From Suillus spraguei (lineage: Eukaryota > Basidiomycota > Agaricomycetes > Boletales > Suillaceae), in the NCBI GenBank assembly GCA_016800925.1, contig JABCPU010000151.1, positions 62,001 to 126,000 of the forward strand: a DNA stretch of 64,000 nucleotides, in the 5' to 3' direction. The notes below the pieces were generated by a model that was not told where the DNA came from, did no database searches, and saw only the letters and a list, made by a program, of their open reading frames with translations. Positions 20,816 through 32,194 of this stretch are shown here, piece after piece. Numbering within the stretch: position 1 is the first letter of the stretch; each line of letters starts with the position of its first letter. Position numbers and translations under genes: made by a program.

Positions 20816-20828
20816 AAAAAGGGGGTAA
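20816..20828 (+). promoter_or_regulatory. Polypurine tract of Gypsy B
   Basis: AAAAAGGGGGTAA directly precedes the 3' LTR at 20829, where plus-strand DNA synthesis would be primed. Element A has a matching GAGAGGGGGTAA before its 3' LTR at 24524. Confidence 0.7.
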
Positions 20829-21285
20829 TGTTACAATCGTACGTGCCCCTATTCATTTTCCTTACTTATATATCACATCACATGACTTTGACTCATATGC
20901 TCAACGCATTTGTACAACACATGCCTTCCTTATTAGGATACGCAGTTACGGTTACTTGGTCTGTGCGCACATATTGGCCTATTTAAGCACAGTGTACTTG
21001 TAGTAGATTCCCTACTTTAATCTTACTGGGTTTTACCTGGAATCTCCTTCGCTCAGGCCTCCAACCTGAGTCATCTTGAATCGTCTCTAAGTCTAAGCAC
21101 TCCTTAGCCTTAGTCTCTATTCTCGCAGATACCTCTTGGACTTATCCTTGAGGCTGAACCCTTGATCGTACTCGGAACGCATTCCTTGTACTTTCACCTT
21201 GCTCTCTTTTGAGCATTGTAAGAACTCCCAGTGGACCGCTCGTGTCTTTTCACTGTCGCTGGTGATGCCACCCCAGTTCGTAACA
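20829..21285 (+). repeat. 3' LTR of Gypsy B (457 bp)
   Basis: Same length as the 5' LTR with three substitutions, all C/T or G/A changes at CpG. It ends TTCGTAACA, followed by the ACCAC duplication. Confidence 0.93.
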
Positions 21286-21436
21286 ACCACAGTATAAAAA
21301 GGGGGACAAGGTCTGGCTAGATGCAAAGAACATTAAACAATGTTGTCCAAGTGAAAAGTTGTCAGATCGTCATCTCAGGCCCTTTGAAATACTAGAGAAG
21401 ATTGGTAAAGTGAACTATAAATTGAAATTACCAGTG
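21286..21436 (+). pseudogene. pol of Gypsy A, part 2: end of integrase
   Basis: Resumes the A polyprotein after element B: YKKGDKVWLDAKNIK, then LRPFEILEKIGKVNYKLKLP, the usual end of Gypsy integrase before the chromodomain linker. Cut again at 21436 by a T2 LTR and continued at 24119. Confidence 0.85.
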
Positions 21437-21631
21437 TAACAAACATATTGGCGTGGGCCTTAAAACCCTATCTTTTGGTGCACATCTTATGTCTATAGGA
21501 ATCTCCACCAGTCCAAAGGCCGTCTTACTCCTTTAGCATTGCTGGCAGCATCTCACGCTTACTGCACACCATACCGACTGCCACACCAGGTTCCACATAC
21601 CAATGTCCTCCCATGTCCTTGCCGTGTCCGC

Positions 21632-23369
21632 TGTAATGAACATATTGGCGCTGGGCTTAAAACCCCATATTTTGACACTCGTCTCACATCTACAGGAGTT
21701 ACCACTCGTCCATGGCCATCTTACCCCTTTAGCAGTACTGGCAGCATCCCACGCTTACCGCACACCGTACCGACTGCCGCACCACGTTCCACATACCAAT
21801 GTCCTTCCATGTCCTTGCTGTGTCCGCATAGCTCCATTTGGTGTGTAGTTTGTTTTATGTTTGTTATCACTGATTCCACGGCAAGTGTTATTACATGTTG
21901 CCTCGTGCCGCAGCACCTCGCGCTATGTTTACTTACAGTGGTTACTACACTCCAGCGCTACTGATCTCGCCTAGAGTATTCCGAGTACATATGAATTAGG
22001 ATATAAGCACCGCATACCCTGCATGATACAGTACCTGATTTTACCCCATTGCACGTACTATAGGTGTTAAGACTGTACTCAAGGGTAGAGAGATCCGAAG
22101 GGCTTTGGCCTCAGTTCGTACACTGTGCCCCTTTCTCGAGTAATGCCCCTTATTTCAGGGAGGAGTTATTCGTCCGAAGACCCGGAAGGGGTTGCGTGAC
22201 GGATCCGGGTGTCCGAAGGTGTCGGATATAACACGTCCGAAGGTAATTCGGAACGTAAGGAGAGGACAGAGATTTAAGGCTAGTTTCGGAATGAGTTCCT
22301 AACTAGAAACTAACGGAGATGGACTATCCGAAGATAGAGTCGGAGGTATAGACTATAGGAGTCAATCCTAAGTCTCGGAAGGTGACTTAAAGCGGAGAGT
22401 GGCTTAAGTCCGGAGGAGGCAGAATGAGTAGAATCTAAGATGATATTCGAACTAAGGTTCTACGGAGATCTACAAGTGGTTTATATACAGTAAGTATCTA
22501 AGACGGATAATTAGCAAGTCCGGGACCGAGGGCTATGTACGAAGTGTAACGGAAGTCTATTATTTATTGCACAGCGGATCAGTAAGCATGAATCGGAAAT
22601 GAACACAGGAAACGGATCAGTAACACAGGACGGAAATATAAACAGCCGGAGTACCAGTAGTAGGAGAAATGACGAAAGGAGATAGATGCAGATGTTCACC
22701 AGGGAGTTAAGGTGCGAGAAGTGAGTACATTTGGAAGGGTGGTCCGGACAGGATCTGTGGACCGGACGGATATGGAAACGATCGGATCTGGACGGATATG
22801 ATCGGATCTGAGATTAGAAGTATGGTATATGACAATAGGTCAGGATTATTATCTAGCTCTGGATCTACCCAGTAGTGGACTTAGTCTTTAAAGTTTCCTT
22901 ATCGCTCGTTAATACATCACGCTCGTTCTCCATTACCGCTGGCATACCGCTGGACTTTTGATTGTGACTTTGACTGAACTTCTCACGCTCTGCTACTTTA
23001 CTGCTGAAAGTACTGCGGACTTCATTACTGTTTCATTGCACCACTTGCAACCTTACCGCTACCGCTGAGACCACCGCTCGACACCGCTCGCTCGATGCAC
23101 CTGTTACTGACTTTATCTCGACGATGGTAGCACCACTACGCACAACGCTAGTTCCAGCGGTATCATCGCTGACCACGGCAACTTACCGCTGACCATGATG
23201 CTTGTTTCGCACATAAGTTAGGCTTGAACTTGGCCATACTAATAGGCATCCCCCTTTAGGGTCGAACGCTCTTGTTCTTACAAGTGAAGCAGACTAGACG
23301 GAGCACAAGACTAACATACTAGTTTAGGCAGTGGTTTATCTACAGCCCAAGCTAGGTTGAATCTTTACA
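21632..23369 (-). mobile_element. T2-family solo LTR, inverted (middle of the nest)
   Basis: TGTAATGAACATATTGG to GAATCTTTACA on the plus strand, inserted into the outer T2 LTR with flanks CCGC and CCAC (4-bp duplication, one G to A change). A T1 LTR (22065-22834) is inserted in it; without that it is about 963 bp. Confidence 0.85.
22065..22834 (+). mobile_element. T1-family solo LTR (770 bp)
   Basis: TGTTAAGACTGTACTC to TGGTATATGACA with exact ATAGG duplications (22060-22064 and 22835-22839). Innermost layer of the T2/T2/T1 nest. Confidence 0.9.
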
Positions 23370-24118
23370 CCACATAGCTCCATTTGGTGCATTGTTTGTT
23401 TTATGTCCGTTATCACTGATTCCATGGCAAGTCTTATTACATGTCGCCTCGTGCCGCAGCCGCCTCACACTACATTTACATACAGCGGTTACTGCACTCG
23501 AGTGCTACTGATCTCACCTAGAGCATTCTGAGTACATATGATTTAGGATATAAGCACTGTGTACCCCGCACGATATGATACCTGATTTGTACACCATTGC
23601 ATGTACATACTATAGGTCAAGATTAGTGTCTAGCTCTGGAACCACCCAGTAGTAGACTTAGTCTTTAAAGTTCTTTACCGCTCGTTAATTGATCTCGCTT
23701 TTTCACCGTTACCGCTGGACTCTTGATTGCTATTTTTACTGAACTTCTCATGGACGGCTACTTTACTGCTGAAAGTACTGTGGCCTTCTTTGCTGTTTCT
23801 TTGCACCACTCGCAACCTTACCGCTACCGCTGATATCATCGCTCATCACCGCTTGCTCGACACTACTGTTACTGACTTTGTTTCAATGACGCTAGTACCA
23901 CTACTTACTACGCTAGTTCCAGCAGCATCACCGCTGACTACAACGCTACGTTAGCACATTGGTTTGACTCGAACTTGACCATACTAACAGGCATCCCCCT
24001 TTAGGGTGGAACACTCTTGCTTTGCAAGTGAAGCAGACTAGATGAAGTACAAGACCACACATGCTAACTTAGGAGGTAGTTTATCTACAGCCCAGGCTAG
24101 ATTGTATCTTTACACCGG

Positions 24119-24426
24119 CAAATTATCAGATCCATCCGGTGTTCCACATCCAACTACTCACTCCATACTATGTATCTCAGATGATTCCTCATTCTCAACC
24201 CACCTGACCACCTCCTGACATAGTTGATGATCAGGAAGAATTTGTTGTAGAAGAAGTATTAGATAGCTGTTTATTCCGAGGAAAGCTGCAATACCAAGTA
24301 AAATGGGAAGGATATCTGATTGAGAAATTGACATGGGAACCAGAAGAAAATGTAAAGAATTCCTCAATCCTCATAGTGGAATTTCATGAAAAGAATCCCA
24401 CAGTGGCTAAATCCAAAAGAATTTAA
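24119..24426 (+). pseudogene. pol of Gypsy A, part 3: linker and chromodomain
   Basis: The A frame resumes with NYQIHPVFHIQLLTPY, the normal linker, and then a chromodomain EEFVVEEVLDSC, LQYQVKWEGYLIEKLTWEP and ENVKNSSILI, ending at a TAA around 24426. One stop interrupts the linker (TGA near 24204). It completes the domain series that makes element A a chromovirus. Confidence 0.85.
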
Positions 24427-24523
24427 GGATCTATACTCAAATCAGATGATTTCAAGAACTGGAGAGCACATAACATCAGACGTTCATACATTTGCAATGA
24501 TGCTCATCTTAGAGAGGGGGTAA

Positions 24524-24842
24524 TGTCACAAATTCCAAATACAAACCATTATTCTTTCCTCAATTTCCCTAAAGTGTCTAAACCCAGTGCTAAGACAAAC
24601 CCTAACCCTATTGAAATTCTACATCTGCTTCTTTAATTGAACTCCCTGATGAAGATGGAGAGATCTTCTATGATGCTATCAGATAAGATAAGATAGTGTC
24701 ACGTGATCTTAGAACCTTCTAGAATATGATGTCATCACTATGTCACAATTATCACATCGTATGATTCTCACTTCTATTTCATGATTGGCTAGTAGTTTCA
24801 CACTCAGTTTATATCTCAGTTTCAATATGTGTATATAGTTAG
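24524..24842 (+). repeat. 3' LTR of Gypsy A, left part
   Basis: TGTCACAAATTCC onward matches the 5' LTR (5002-5320) and follows the purine tract GAGAGGGGGTAA. It is split at 24842 by element C and continues at 36565-36717. Confidence 0.88.
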
Positions 24843-25096
24843 TGTAAGGATCGTGTATCCTTTACTCACCGACTAACATTCAAAAATGAAGATGTCTGAA
24901 CCACAAGGTACCGATGTCATCCATGTGACTCATCAATGTGAAGAAAGAGTGACTCTTTGCATCTGAGTCACATGGATACATCCTTTCTTTACCTTATTAC
25001 CACACTGCTGTCTTCAAACCACATGCTTCCAGTCCCTATTACTGTATAACTCGTTATCTCTGTCTACATTCAGTCCTCTTCCCTCATTACTGACAC
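24843..25096 (+). repeat. 5' LTR of element C (254 bp shared part)
   Basis: Collinear with 35977-36230 with a handful of substitutions. The 3' copy runs on for another 334 bp that this copy lacks, so either this LTR lost its end or the 3' LTR gained sequence. Confidence 0.7.
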
Positions 25097-25218
25097 AAGG
25101 ATACTATACATTGTCCTTTTAGTGCCGACTCACCCTTCCCTGCCCTTCCTCAGCAAACTTTTATGCTCCGACCCGCTGTGTTTGATCCAGAAACCCCACT
25201 CTGCCCTCAGCTTCGTAC

Positions 25219-26134
25219 TTGCGCTTACCTCTCGAATCTGACCACCACCAGGTTCCAAAATTTGAATTCCTCCCTCAAACAGCATTGATTGAACGAAGAA
25301 TACCTGTTGCTATAAGCTCTCAAACACCTATCATACCGCCACCTTCCACCGTCATGCACCCCATAGTCCCTCAAGCGACAATCAAGATGTCTAACACTTC
25401 AAAAGGGATCAATGCTATGCCAGGGGCTAACTCTAGCAAAGTGCCGTCCTTTAATGGTGAAACATTGGAACTTCTGGAATTTTTCGAGCAGTTCGAAGAC
25501 CTATCTACTGGATATGCCCTTACGGGGGCAGAGAAATGTAAAACCATTGTCCGCTATGTGGATATCCCCACTAAATGCTTCTGGGTGACACTTACAGGAT
25601 ATGAAAGCAAGGACTATACCGCGTTTAAAGCCAGTATCTTAGATCAGTACTCAGGAGCAGCCAAGGGCCAATGCTATACCATCCACAACCTGGAACAAAT
25701 TGTCATTAGCAACGCAGACAATGATATTTCAACAGAGACGGAGCTACAACAATACTACAGGCAATTCCATCTGGTGGCACATTGGCTGGTCACAAACGGA
25801 AAAATATCTATGCAAGAAAGAGACCAGTATTTCTGGCAAGGGTTACCTCCTGCCACCCAACATGCTATTGACCAACACCTAGAGCTTAGGGACACTAACT
25901 ATTCCAGAACAGAAGCCACCGACTTTGACAAAGTCCTGACAGCTGGATGTTTCATATTTTTGGATGATGCTTTTGATGCAGATCTTAATGAATCCATCGC
26001 TACATGCATTCAATCAATTAGAGAATCCAGGAGCCCGCCTCACACTAGTCAGAGGAAAACATTCATGCCACTAGAAGACTCAGATGACAAAGAAGAAAGA
26101 TGGGATGTAAGACGAGAAGTACAGACAAGGCACA
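25219..26134 (+). pseudogene. gag of element C, first part
   Basis: A frame encodes a retrotransposon capsid-like protein: FNGETLELLEFFEQFEDLS, LDQYSGAAKGQCYTIHNLEQ and YRQFHLVAHWLV. It is cut at 26134 by a T1 LTR and continues at 26892. The first ~90 residues are proline-rich and could be leader sequence read by chance; the likely Gag starts at one of the internal ATGs near 25360-25390. Few stops have accumulated in this part. Confidence 0.7.
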
Positions 26135-26891
26135 TGTTAAGACTGTACTCAAAGGGGAAGAGATCCGAAGGGCTTTGGCCTGAGTTCATGCACTGTGCCC
26201 CTTTCCCGAGTATTGCCCCTTATTTCAGAGGATAGGTATATGTCCGAAGATCCGGAAGTGGTAGCGTGACAGATCTGGATGTCTGAAGGTAACGGATGTG
26301 ATGCATGCGAAGGTTATCCGGAATGTGGAGATGATACAAAGAATAAGACTAGTCTTGGAACGAGTTCCTAACTAGAAAATAACAGAGGTAGACTACTCGA
26401 AGGCAGAGTCGGAGATGTAGACTCATAGGAATTTATCCTAAGTCTAGAAAATGACCAGAGCTGAAAGTAACTCAAGTCTGGAGGAACAGATTGAGCAGAA
26501 TCTAAGATGATATTCGAACTAAGGTTCTACAGAGATTTACAAGTGGTTTATATACTGTAAGTAACTAGCACAGATAATCAACAAGTCCAGGACTGAGGGC
26601 TATGTACAATGTATAATGGAAGTCTATTAGTTAATGCACAGCAGATCAGTAAGCACGAGTTGGAAATGAGACACAGGTAATGGATCAATAAGCAGGATGG
26701 AAATATACACAGCTGGAATACCGGAGACAGGAGCATTGCCGAAAGGAGGTAGACGCAGACGTCCACAAGGGAGTTAGAGTGCGAGAAGTAGGGGCTTTTG
26801 GATTGGTGGTCTGGGCAGGATCTGTGGACTGGACGGAAGTAGGATCGATCAGATCTGATCAAATCTGAGATCAGATGTATGGCATATGACA
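26135..26891 (+). mobile_element. T1-family solo LTR (757 bp)
   Basis: TGTTAAGACTGTACTC to TGGCATATGACA, inserted in gag of element C. Flanks (GCACA and CCGTG) do not form a clean duplication; a few target bases appear changed or lost at the right junction. Confidence 0.8.
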
Positions 26892-28700
26892 CCGTGTAGT
26901 TTTTGTGCCGCCTCAGTCCTCTCCGGTAGCATCAAACACAAATGAGGTAGAGGACCTCGCAAGACGGATGCATGGGTTGAACATTGCCGATGTGGCTTAT
27001 GCTGTCTGTTACACGAACCTTGCGGGTCTACTACCTTTCACAGCCCAAGCATGGCCATCACCAAAATCACGCCACTCAATCAGCGCCATATCAGCCCAAC
27101 TGCCAATGAATTGTCTTCCCCTTCCTCCTCTTCCATCCCCATCCAACCAACAGACAACTTCTACATGTTACTTTTGTGGTGGACCTCATATGATGCGGGC
27201 TTGTTCAATAGCTGGGGATTACCTGCATGCAGGACAAATCATTTGAGACGGACAATATTTCGCATTCCCAGACAAATCGCGCATACGTCGATATGGTGAC
27301 AAAACTTTCAAACAAGTAATTGATGCTAGATACGCCAGAACTACGCCATCAACACCTGTTACGAACTGGGGTGGCGTCACCAGCGACAGTGAAAAGACAC
27401 AGCCAGTCTGCTGGGAGTTCTTACAATGTCTAGAAGAGGACAAGGTGAAAGTACAAGGAACACGTTCCGAGTACGATCAAGGGTCTGGCCTCAATGACAA
27501 GTCAAGGAGGTTCTGTGAGAATAGAGACTAAGGCTAAGGAGTGCTTAGACTTAGAGACGATTCAAGACGACTTAGGTTGGAGACCTAAGCAAAGGAGATT
27601 CCAGGTAAAACCCAGTAAGATTAAAGTAAGAAATCTACTACAAGTACAACATGCTTAAATAGACCAATATATGCGCACGGACCAAGAGAGGCGTGGGAAA
27701 GTAAGTGCATATCCAAATAAGGAAGGCAACTATAGTACAAATGCGTTGAGCATATGAGTCAGAGTTATGTAACGTGAATACAAGTAAGGAGACAGAGAGA
27801 AAATGAATAGGGGCACGTACAACTGTAACAACACCTGCCACTGGATCCAATGCTATCCCAATAGAAGTACTTCACCGGGATATAACACCCCCACCACCCA
27901 CAAAAATCCCAACTACCGCCTTTATATCAGAATCCTATTTCCTTCAATGCACTCCTATAGGAAAGAATCACGCTATGACAGTAGCCGTCGAAGAAGAAGC
28001 AGGAGAAGTCCTAGCGATTACTAGGTCAAAAGCGAAAAAATGCGCAAGAAATTGAGAATGTAACCCCAGAACAGCACTCACTCCAGCAGACAGTCATTCC
28101 TGCACACAAACCCAAGCAAGGCACCCTTATTGAAATACCAAAGACACCAGTATTCAAATACAAATCCAAGGCTGCAGCCCCAGACGCCATTCAACGTATT
28201 CACAAAAGCATCCTAGACACCTTGATTCCTCAACTAACCATTTCAGATTTGCTGGCCATTAGCCCTGAGTTATGCAAGGAGGTCATAGACCATTGCCACA
28301 CTCATCGTGTCCCCATAGCCTTGGCATCCATCACTACTGGCACAACACCTGCTACATGCCCCCCTGTGCAACTCAAGCACTCCACCCCCTTAAGGGAAAT
28401 CCAGGTCACTCTGAACGGCATGCACTCGGAACTGGCCTTATTGGACAAAGGATCCGAAATAGTGATTATTTGAGAAGATGTCTGGAAGAAGATGAATGCA
28501 CTCATCAACCAAAACGCTTGCATGTGCATGCAAACAGCAAATGGATGATTGCAGGAAATGGCAGGTTGCTTGGAAATGCTGGAGATAGAGGTCAACGGCA
28601 TCAAGAGTTGGGTGCATGCTTATGTTGTGCCAGATGCTCCCTACTCTTAGGACGCCCCTGGCAAAAGCTAGTTCACTTGTCCAAGTGTGAAGACACGGTG
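26892..28700 (+). pseudogene. gag end and protease of element C
   Basis: The frame resumes with VPPQSSPVASNTNEVEDLA. A knuckle-like CYFCGGPHMMRAC lies near 27170, and a C-terminal acidic part is split by an inverted B-type LTR (27357-27830). The protease region near 28400-28470 reads ALLDKGSEIVII, where the family motif is normally D-X-G-S-E; this is followed by a decayed match to the region ending in GRPWQKLVHLSKCE near 28650-28690. Several stops and frame changes mark it as dead. Confidence 0.65.
27357..27830 (-). mobile_element. B-family solo LTR, inverted (474 bp)
   Basis: On the plus strand TGTTACGAACTGGGG to CAACTGTAACA, the reverse complement of the B LTR with many differences. Flanked by exact ACACC repeats (27352-27356 and 27831-27835). 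It shows that the B family was active earlier than the young full copy at 13680. Confidence 0.88.
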
Positions 28701-31065
28701 TCTTGCTACTTAAGGGTCTTATATAGAACACATATAAAGTGACAACACAACTGTACAGGGATAAGACTTCTTGCCAGTCCTTAAGTACACGGTCTCCGAC
28801 TTTTCTACTTTGTGGTAGATAGTGTGCTGAGTTCTTGGGTGGGTATCTTTCAATGGTCTTTCTCTTGAAGATCTGTGTGAAAGTGTTACAACCATGCAAA
28901 ACTGGGGCTACTAAGAAGTCCTGGTCTTACATGGGGTTGTACCGGAGGGACGGAAAGTCAAAGGGGCTTGGCCTCAGCTCATACGCTGTGCCCCTTACCC
29001 GAGTATGTGCCCTTAATTTCGGATGAAGTCCAAGGGGGAGTTATAGTGAAGTCCAGATGGAGTCCGTATGAACTCTGTAGGACAGGATAGCTTGATAGAG
29101 CTCCGAAGGACTTCCAGATGAGCATGGGAACGCGCCGGAACTATTTCCGGATGGTAGGGAGTAATGGTAAGACTACTGGAACTAGTTCCAAGTAGAATGG
29201 ATGAAGGATGGACTCCTGGACAACGTCCAGGGCAGGATAGGAGCAAAGCTCCGGAGGGAAAGATGATCCATAGATGTCGGAGGATAGGATAGGATAGATC
29301 CGGAGGACCAGGGGTCCGAAGGTCCGGAGCTTGGAGGAGCGGAAGAACGGAAGAGCAGAAGAGCGGATGATTGGATGATTGGATGAGCGTAGCTCTATGG
29401 ATCTTAGGGGAGGTGTTAACTACTAGAGAGGAGTAGGTCCGGATATGGTGTAGAGGTAGTATAGACTACTCCAGATGAGGTCTGGAATAGAAACAGACAG
29501 GATAAGACTACCACAGGTAGAGTCGGAGGTGAATTGGATGAGAGACAGGAAATGGACGAAGTCCGAAAAGGATATAGGACGAAGGATCAAGGCTCCGGCC
29601 TAGGGAATGATCCCATAGGTCTGAGTCAGAAGCTTACAAGGGCTGGAGCCCAAGTGTGGGAATGGAAATGTATTTATATAGACATGGTAACAAGATACAG
29701 AAGTCAAAGGGATATACAGAGGTAGGAAAGCAATGATCAGATTGAGGTCTGCAGGAGTTGTACTACAAGTTTATATACTGTAGGTAGCATGCCGGAAGGC
29801 AAGTAAGGATAGTCTGAGGCTATGTTTGAGGCATTGCAGAACACAAGGCTATGAACTCGGAAATAAGACTTGTATGAAATATCTTATCAAGACGGAAGTC
29901 AAGATATCCAAAAGCCAGAGGTGCAGAGATAACCGAAAGCCGGACACAGGTTTTAACCTAAAAGGAGTAACACGCAGGTGCGTGGGAATAGTTTCGGATA
30001 TGAGCATGGATCAGATATGGACACGGATCAGATATGGACACGGATCGGATATGGACACTGATCGGATATGGACATGGATCAGATATGAACACGGATTGAA
30101 TGGGTGGATCAGATCGGATGGATGGACTGAGTCGGATATGGATTGGAGTGGATGGGTGGATTGGATATGTGAGCTGGATTGGATGGGTGGACTAGGATGT
30201 ATGGATTGGGTGTCCGGATGTCCATGGATCGGACCTGAATGTACGGTATATGACAGAAAGTGTTGAGTTTGAGATCTGAAGTAGTGTTGTATAGTAGGTA
30301 TGTTTCAACTTTGTCGTGTTCTCTGAGTGTGTGTCTCCTCTTCCTTTGAAAGAGAGTCTTTAGATCTGTGTATGTAAAGCTTAGTCTGAGAGCTGTTAGA
30401 TATTATATAGTCAACCCCTGTAAGGTAGTATATAATGCAGAGTAGATATAGATTTCTTAGTCTTACTTCAAGGCTAGTATGCCTGCACTTTCAATTCTTA
30501 TGGTTCTCACACAGTTGGAGACAAGAGTGTAAAGTGGGAAGCTGTTATTACAGGTAAAAATGGGCTCCTTATATACCTTTTGGAGGCCCTGCTTACTAAG
30601 CATGATTCTACACATAGATTGATAAGAAACCTTCCTATTTAGTGTGTTGAGTCAGCTTATTTTACTAAGTACATTATAAATACAGTGAATTCTTACAAAG
30701 CATGACAAAAGGCTGTTGAGTCATCTCAGGGATTGGTCATGCAAAAACTGACAAACCAAGCCTTTTGGGTGAGCTTTCTCATCCTTTTTACTAAGTAGAT
30801 TACAAATCAAGTTCAAATCTTACAAAGATCTTACAAAGCATGATAAATCATGACAAAACATGATGAGTCAAGTCTGAAAGTCTTATAAATCATCAAATTT
30901 GAGAATAGAAAGTTCTGGAATAAAATGAAAGGAGATAGAATATGAAGGAACTAAATTGAAGTAAAAATATAGAAGACAATCAAAGTGTGAGCAAAAATAT
31001 AGGACAGCCTAGAGATATGCACTGTTGGATCTTTCCTATCACTCTTTCTTATATACAATCTTTGT
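28701..31065. mobile_element. Unidentified ~2.4-kb insertion in pol of element C
   Basis: Related Gypsy elements have no comparable sequence between the protease end (SKCE, about 28690) and the spacer starting near 31066. The stretch contains one clear LTR (28884-30255). The remaining ~1 kb is AT-rich, with TACAAAGCATGA-like repeats near 30660-30850 and no coding frame. It is probably the remains of another LTR; the exact borders could not be placed. Confidence 0.5.
28884..30255 (+). mobile_element. Long T1-like solo LTR (1372 bp)
   Basis: TGTTACAACC to GTACGGTATATGACA with exact GAAAG duplications (28879-28883 and 30256-30260). The GGCTTGGCCTCAGCTCATAC block and the end resemble T1, but it is almost twice as long. 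Near 30005-30095 it holds about five copies of an 18-bp unit, GGATCAGATATGGACACG or close. Confidence 0.82.
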
Positions 31066-32194
31066 ATGAATCTCATACCATGTATGACAGCGGATGAGGT
31101 ATACATTACCATTCAGGATCCACTGGACAGCTCAAAGATCCGGACAATAGCAACATCCCCCCTCCCCTGGCTGCATCCATCTCTCACCTTGACAGCAGCA
31201 GCCCTCTCCATTATTCATGATCCAAACAGCTCAACTGATATATATCACGTGATAGCCCCAATGAGCTCGACGCATGTATCTAACAATGCTGTGACATCCT
31301 GTGCTGTTGAGATCCACCACAGAATCCTGCCAACAAGCTCAACTGATATATATTACACGACCATCCCAACATGCTCAACCCATAGGCCTAACAATGCTGC
31401 AACATCTTGCTCTGTCATCCTGCCAACAAGCTCAACTGATATATACTGTTCCATCCTACCAACAAGCTCAACTGATATATATCATGCGATCAAGCCAACA
31501 AGCCCAACTGATATATATACTGCTCCAATCCCCATATCACGCCTCTCCTTTACCTCCTTCACCAAATTTCTTCTCCAAGAACAGTTCCAAATCGACCCAG
31601 TCTGCCGCACCTTGTCTTATAAAAAGGTTGCCAACAAGGTCAGGCCTGTAGCTACAATGATTCCAGCACATGCACGCATCATCCGCTGTTTCCCTGAAGA
31701 CCCCCTTTCCTCACTTTCTCTCTTGCAAACTGAACCTCCTGAATTCACGCCGGGCACACAACACACACAGGAATGAATGAATGAACTTGGAGTCTTCCAA
31801 ACTGACTTCCTCCTGCCAGAAGAACACAAATTAGCTGCACTTGTACTCATGAACAATGAGCTTGCCTTAGCGTGGGATGAAACTGAGAAAGGACGTTTTT
31901 GTGACGACTACTTCCCTTTTGTGATAATCCCAACAATCAAGCACACACCTTGGGTACACCGACAACCTCCCATTCCCCCCAGAATCAAAAATGAAGTCAT
32001 CAAAGTCATCAAGGCAAAAATAGCATCCGGTGTCTATGAAGCGTTGAACTCCTCGTACCAATCTCATTGGTTCTGCATGGTGAAGAAGAATGGAGCCATA
32101 TGTATTGTTCATGACTTACAGCAGCTCAACTCAATTACCATCAAAGACACCACTACCATGCCTTATGTGGAACTTTTTGCAGAACAAAGTGCAG
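31066..32194 (+). pseudogene. pol of element C: spacer and start of reverse transcriptase
   Basis: The first frame (31066-31776) begins near DEVYITIQDPLDSS, runs through a tandemly repeated segment (31220-31520) and continues with the pre-RT spacer (FTPGTQHTQE). After one TGA at 31774 the frame goes on with LGVFQTDFLLPEEHKLAAL, the start of RT (YFPFVIIPTIKHTPW, IASGVYEALNSSYQSHWF, IVHDLQQLNSITI). A T2 LTR cuts it at 32194; RT resumes at 33259. Confidence 0.75.
31220..31520. repeat. In-frame minisatellite in pol C (36-bp unit)
   Basis: AACAAGCTCAACTGATATAT recurs at about 31331, 31424, 31460 and 31496, with a variant at 31226. The last units are 36 bp apart and each encodes a 12-residue unit beginning PTSSTDIY. 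The frame stays open through the array. Confidence 0.75.

Larger units (their letters stand above)
13680..21285 (+). mobile_element. Gypsy chromovirus 'B', nearly complete and young
   Basis: Two 457-bp LTRs (13680-14136 and 20829-21285) differ at only three positions. Both outer flanks are ACCAC (13675-13679 and 21286-21290), an exact 5-bp duplication inside the integrase of element A. Internally the order is gag (14339-15172), pol (15169-18999, extending to 19275 past one TGA) and a third ORF (19327-20796). A purine-rich tract precedes the 3' LTR. The LTR similarity and long frames mark it as the youngest complete element here. Confidence 0.95.
21437..24114 (-). mobile_element. T2-family solo LTR, inverted (outer of a triple nest)
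   Basis: It reads TGTAACAAACATATTGG to ATTGTATCTTTACA on the plus strand and is split by a second T2 LTR (21632-23369). Outer flanks are CCAG (21433-21436) and CCGG (24115-24118), a 4-bp duplication with one change; the split A polyprotein rejoins in frame across it. Length without the insert is about 936 bp. Confidence 0.85.

Noticed and set aside
30660..30850. CRISPR-like short repeats
   Set aside because: TACAAAGCATGA-like units are irregular in spacing and sequence and lie in eukaryotic transposon DNA.
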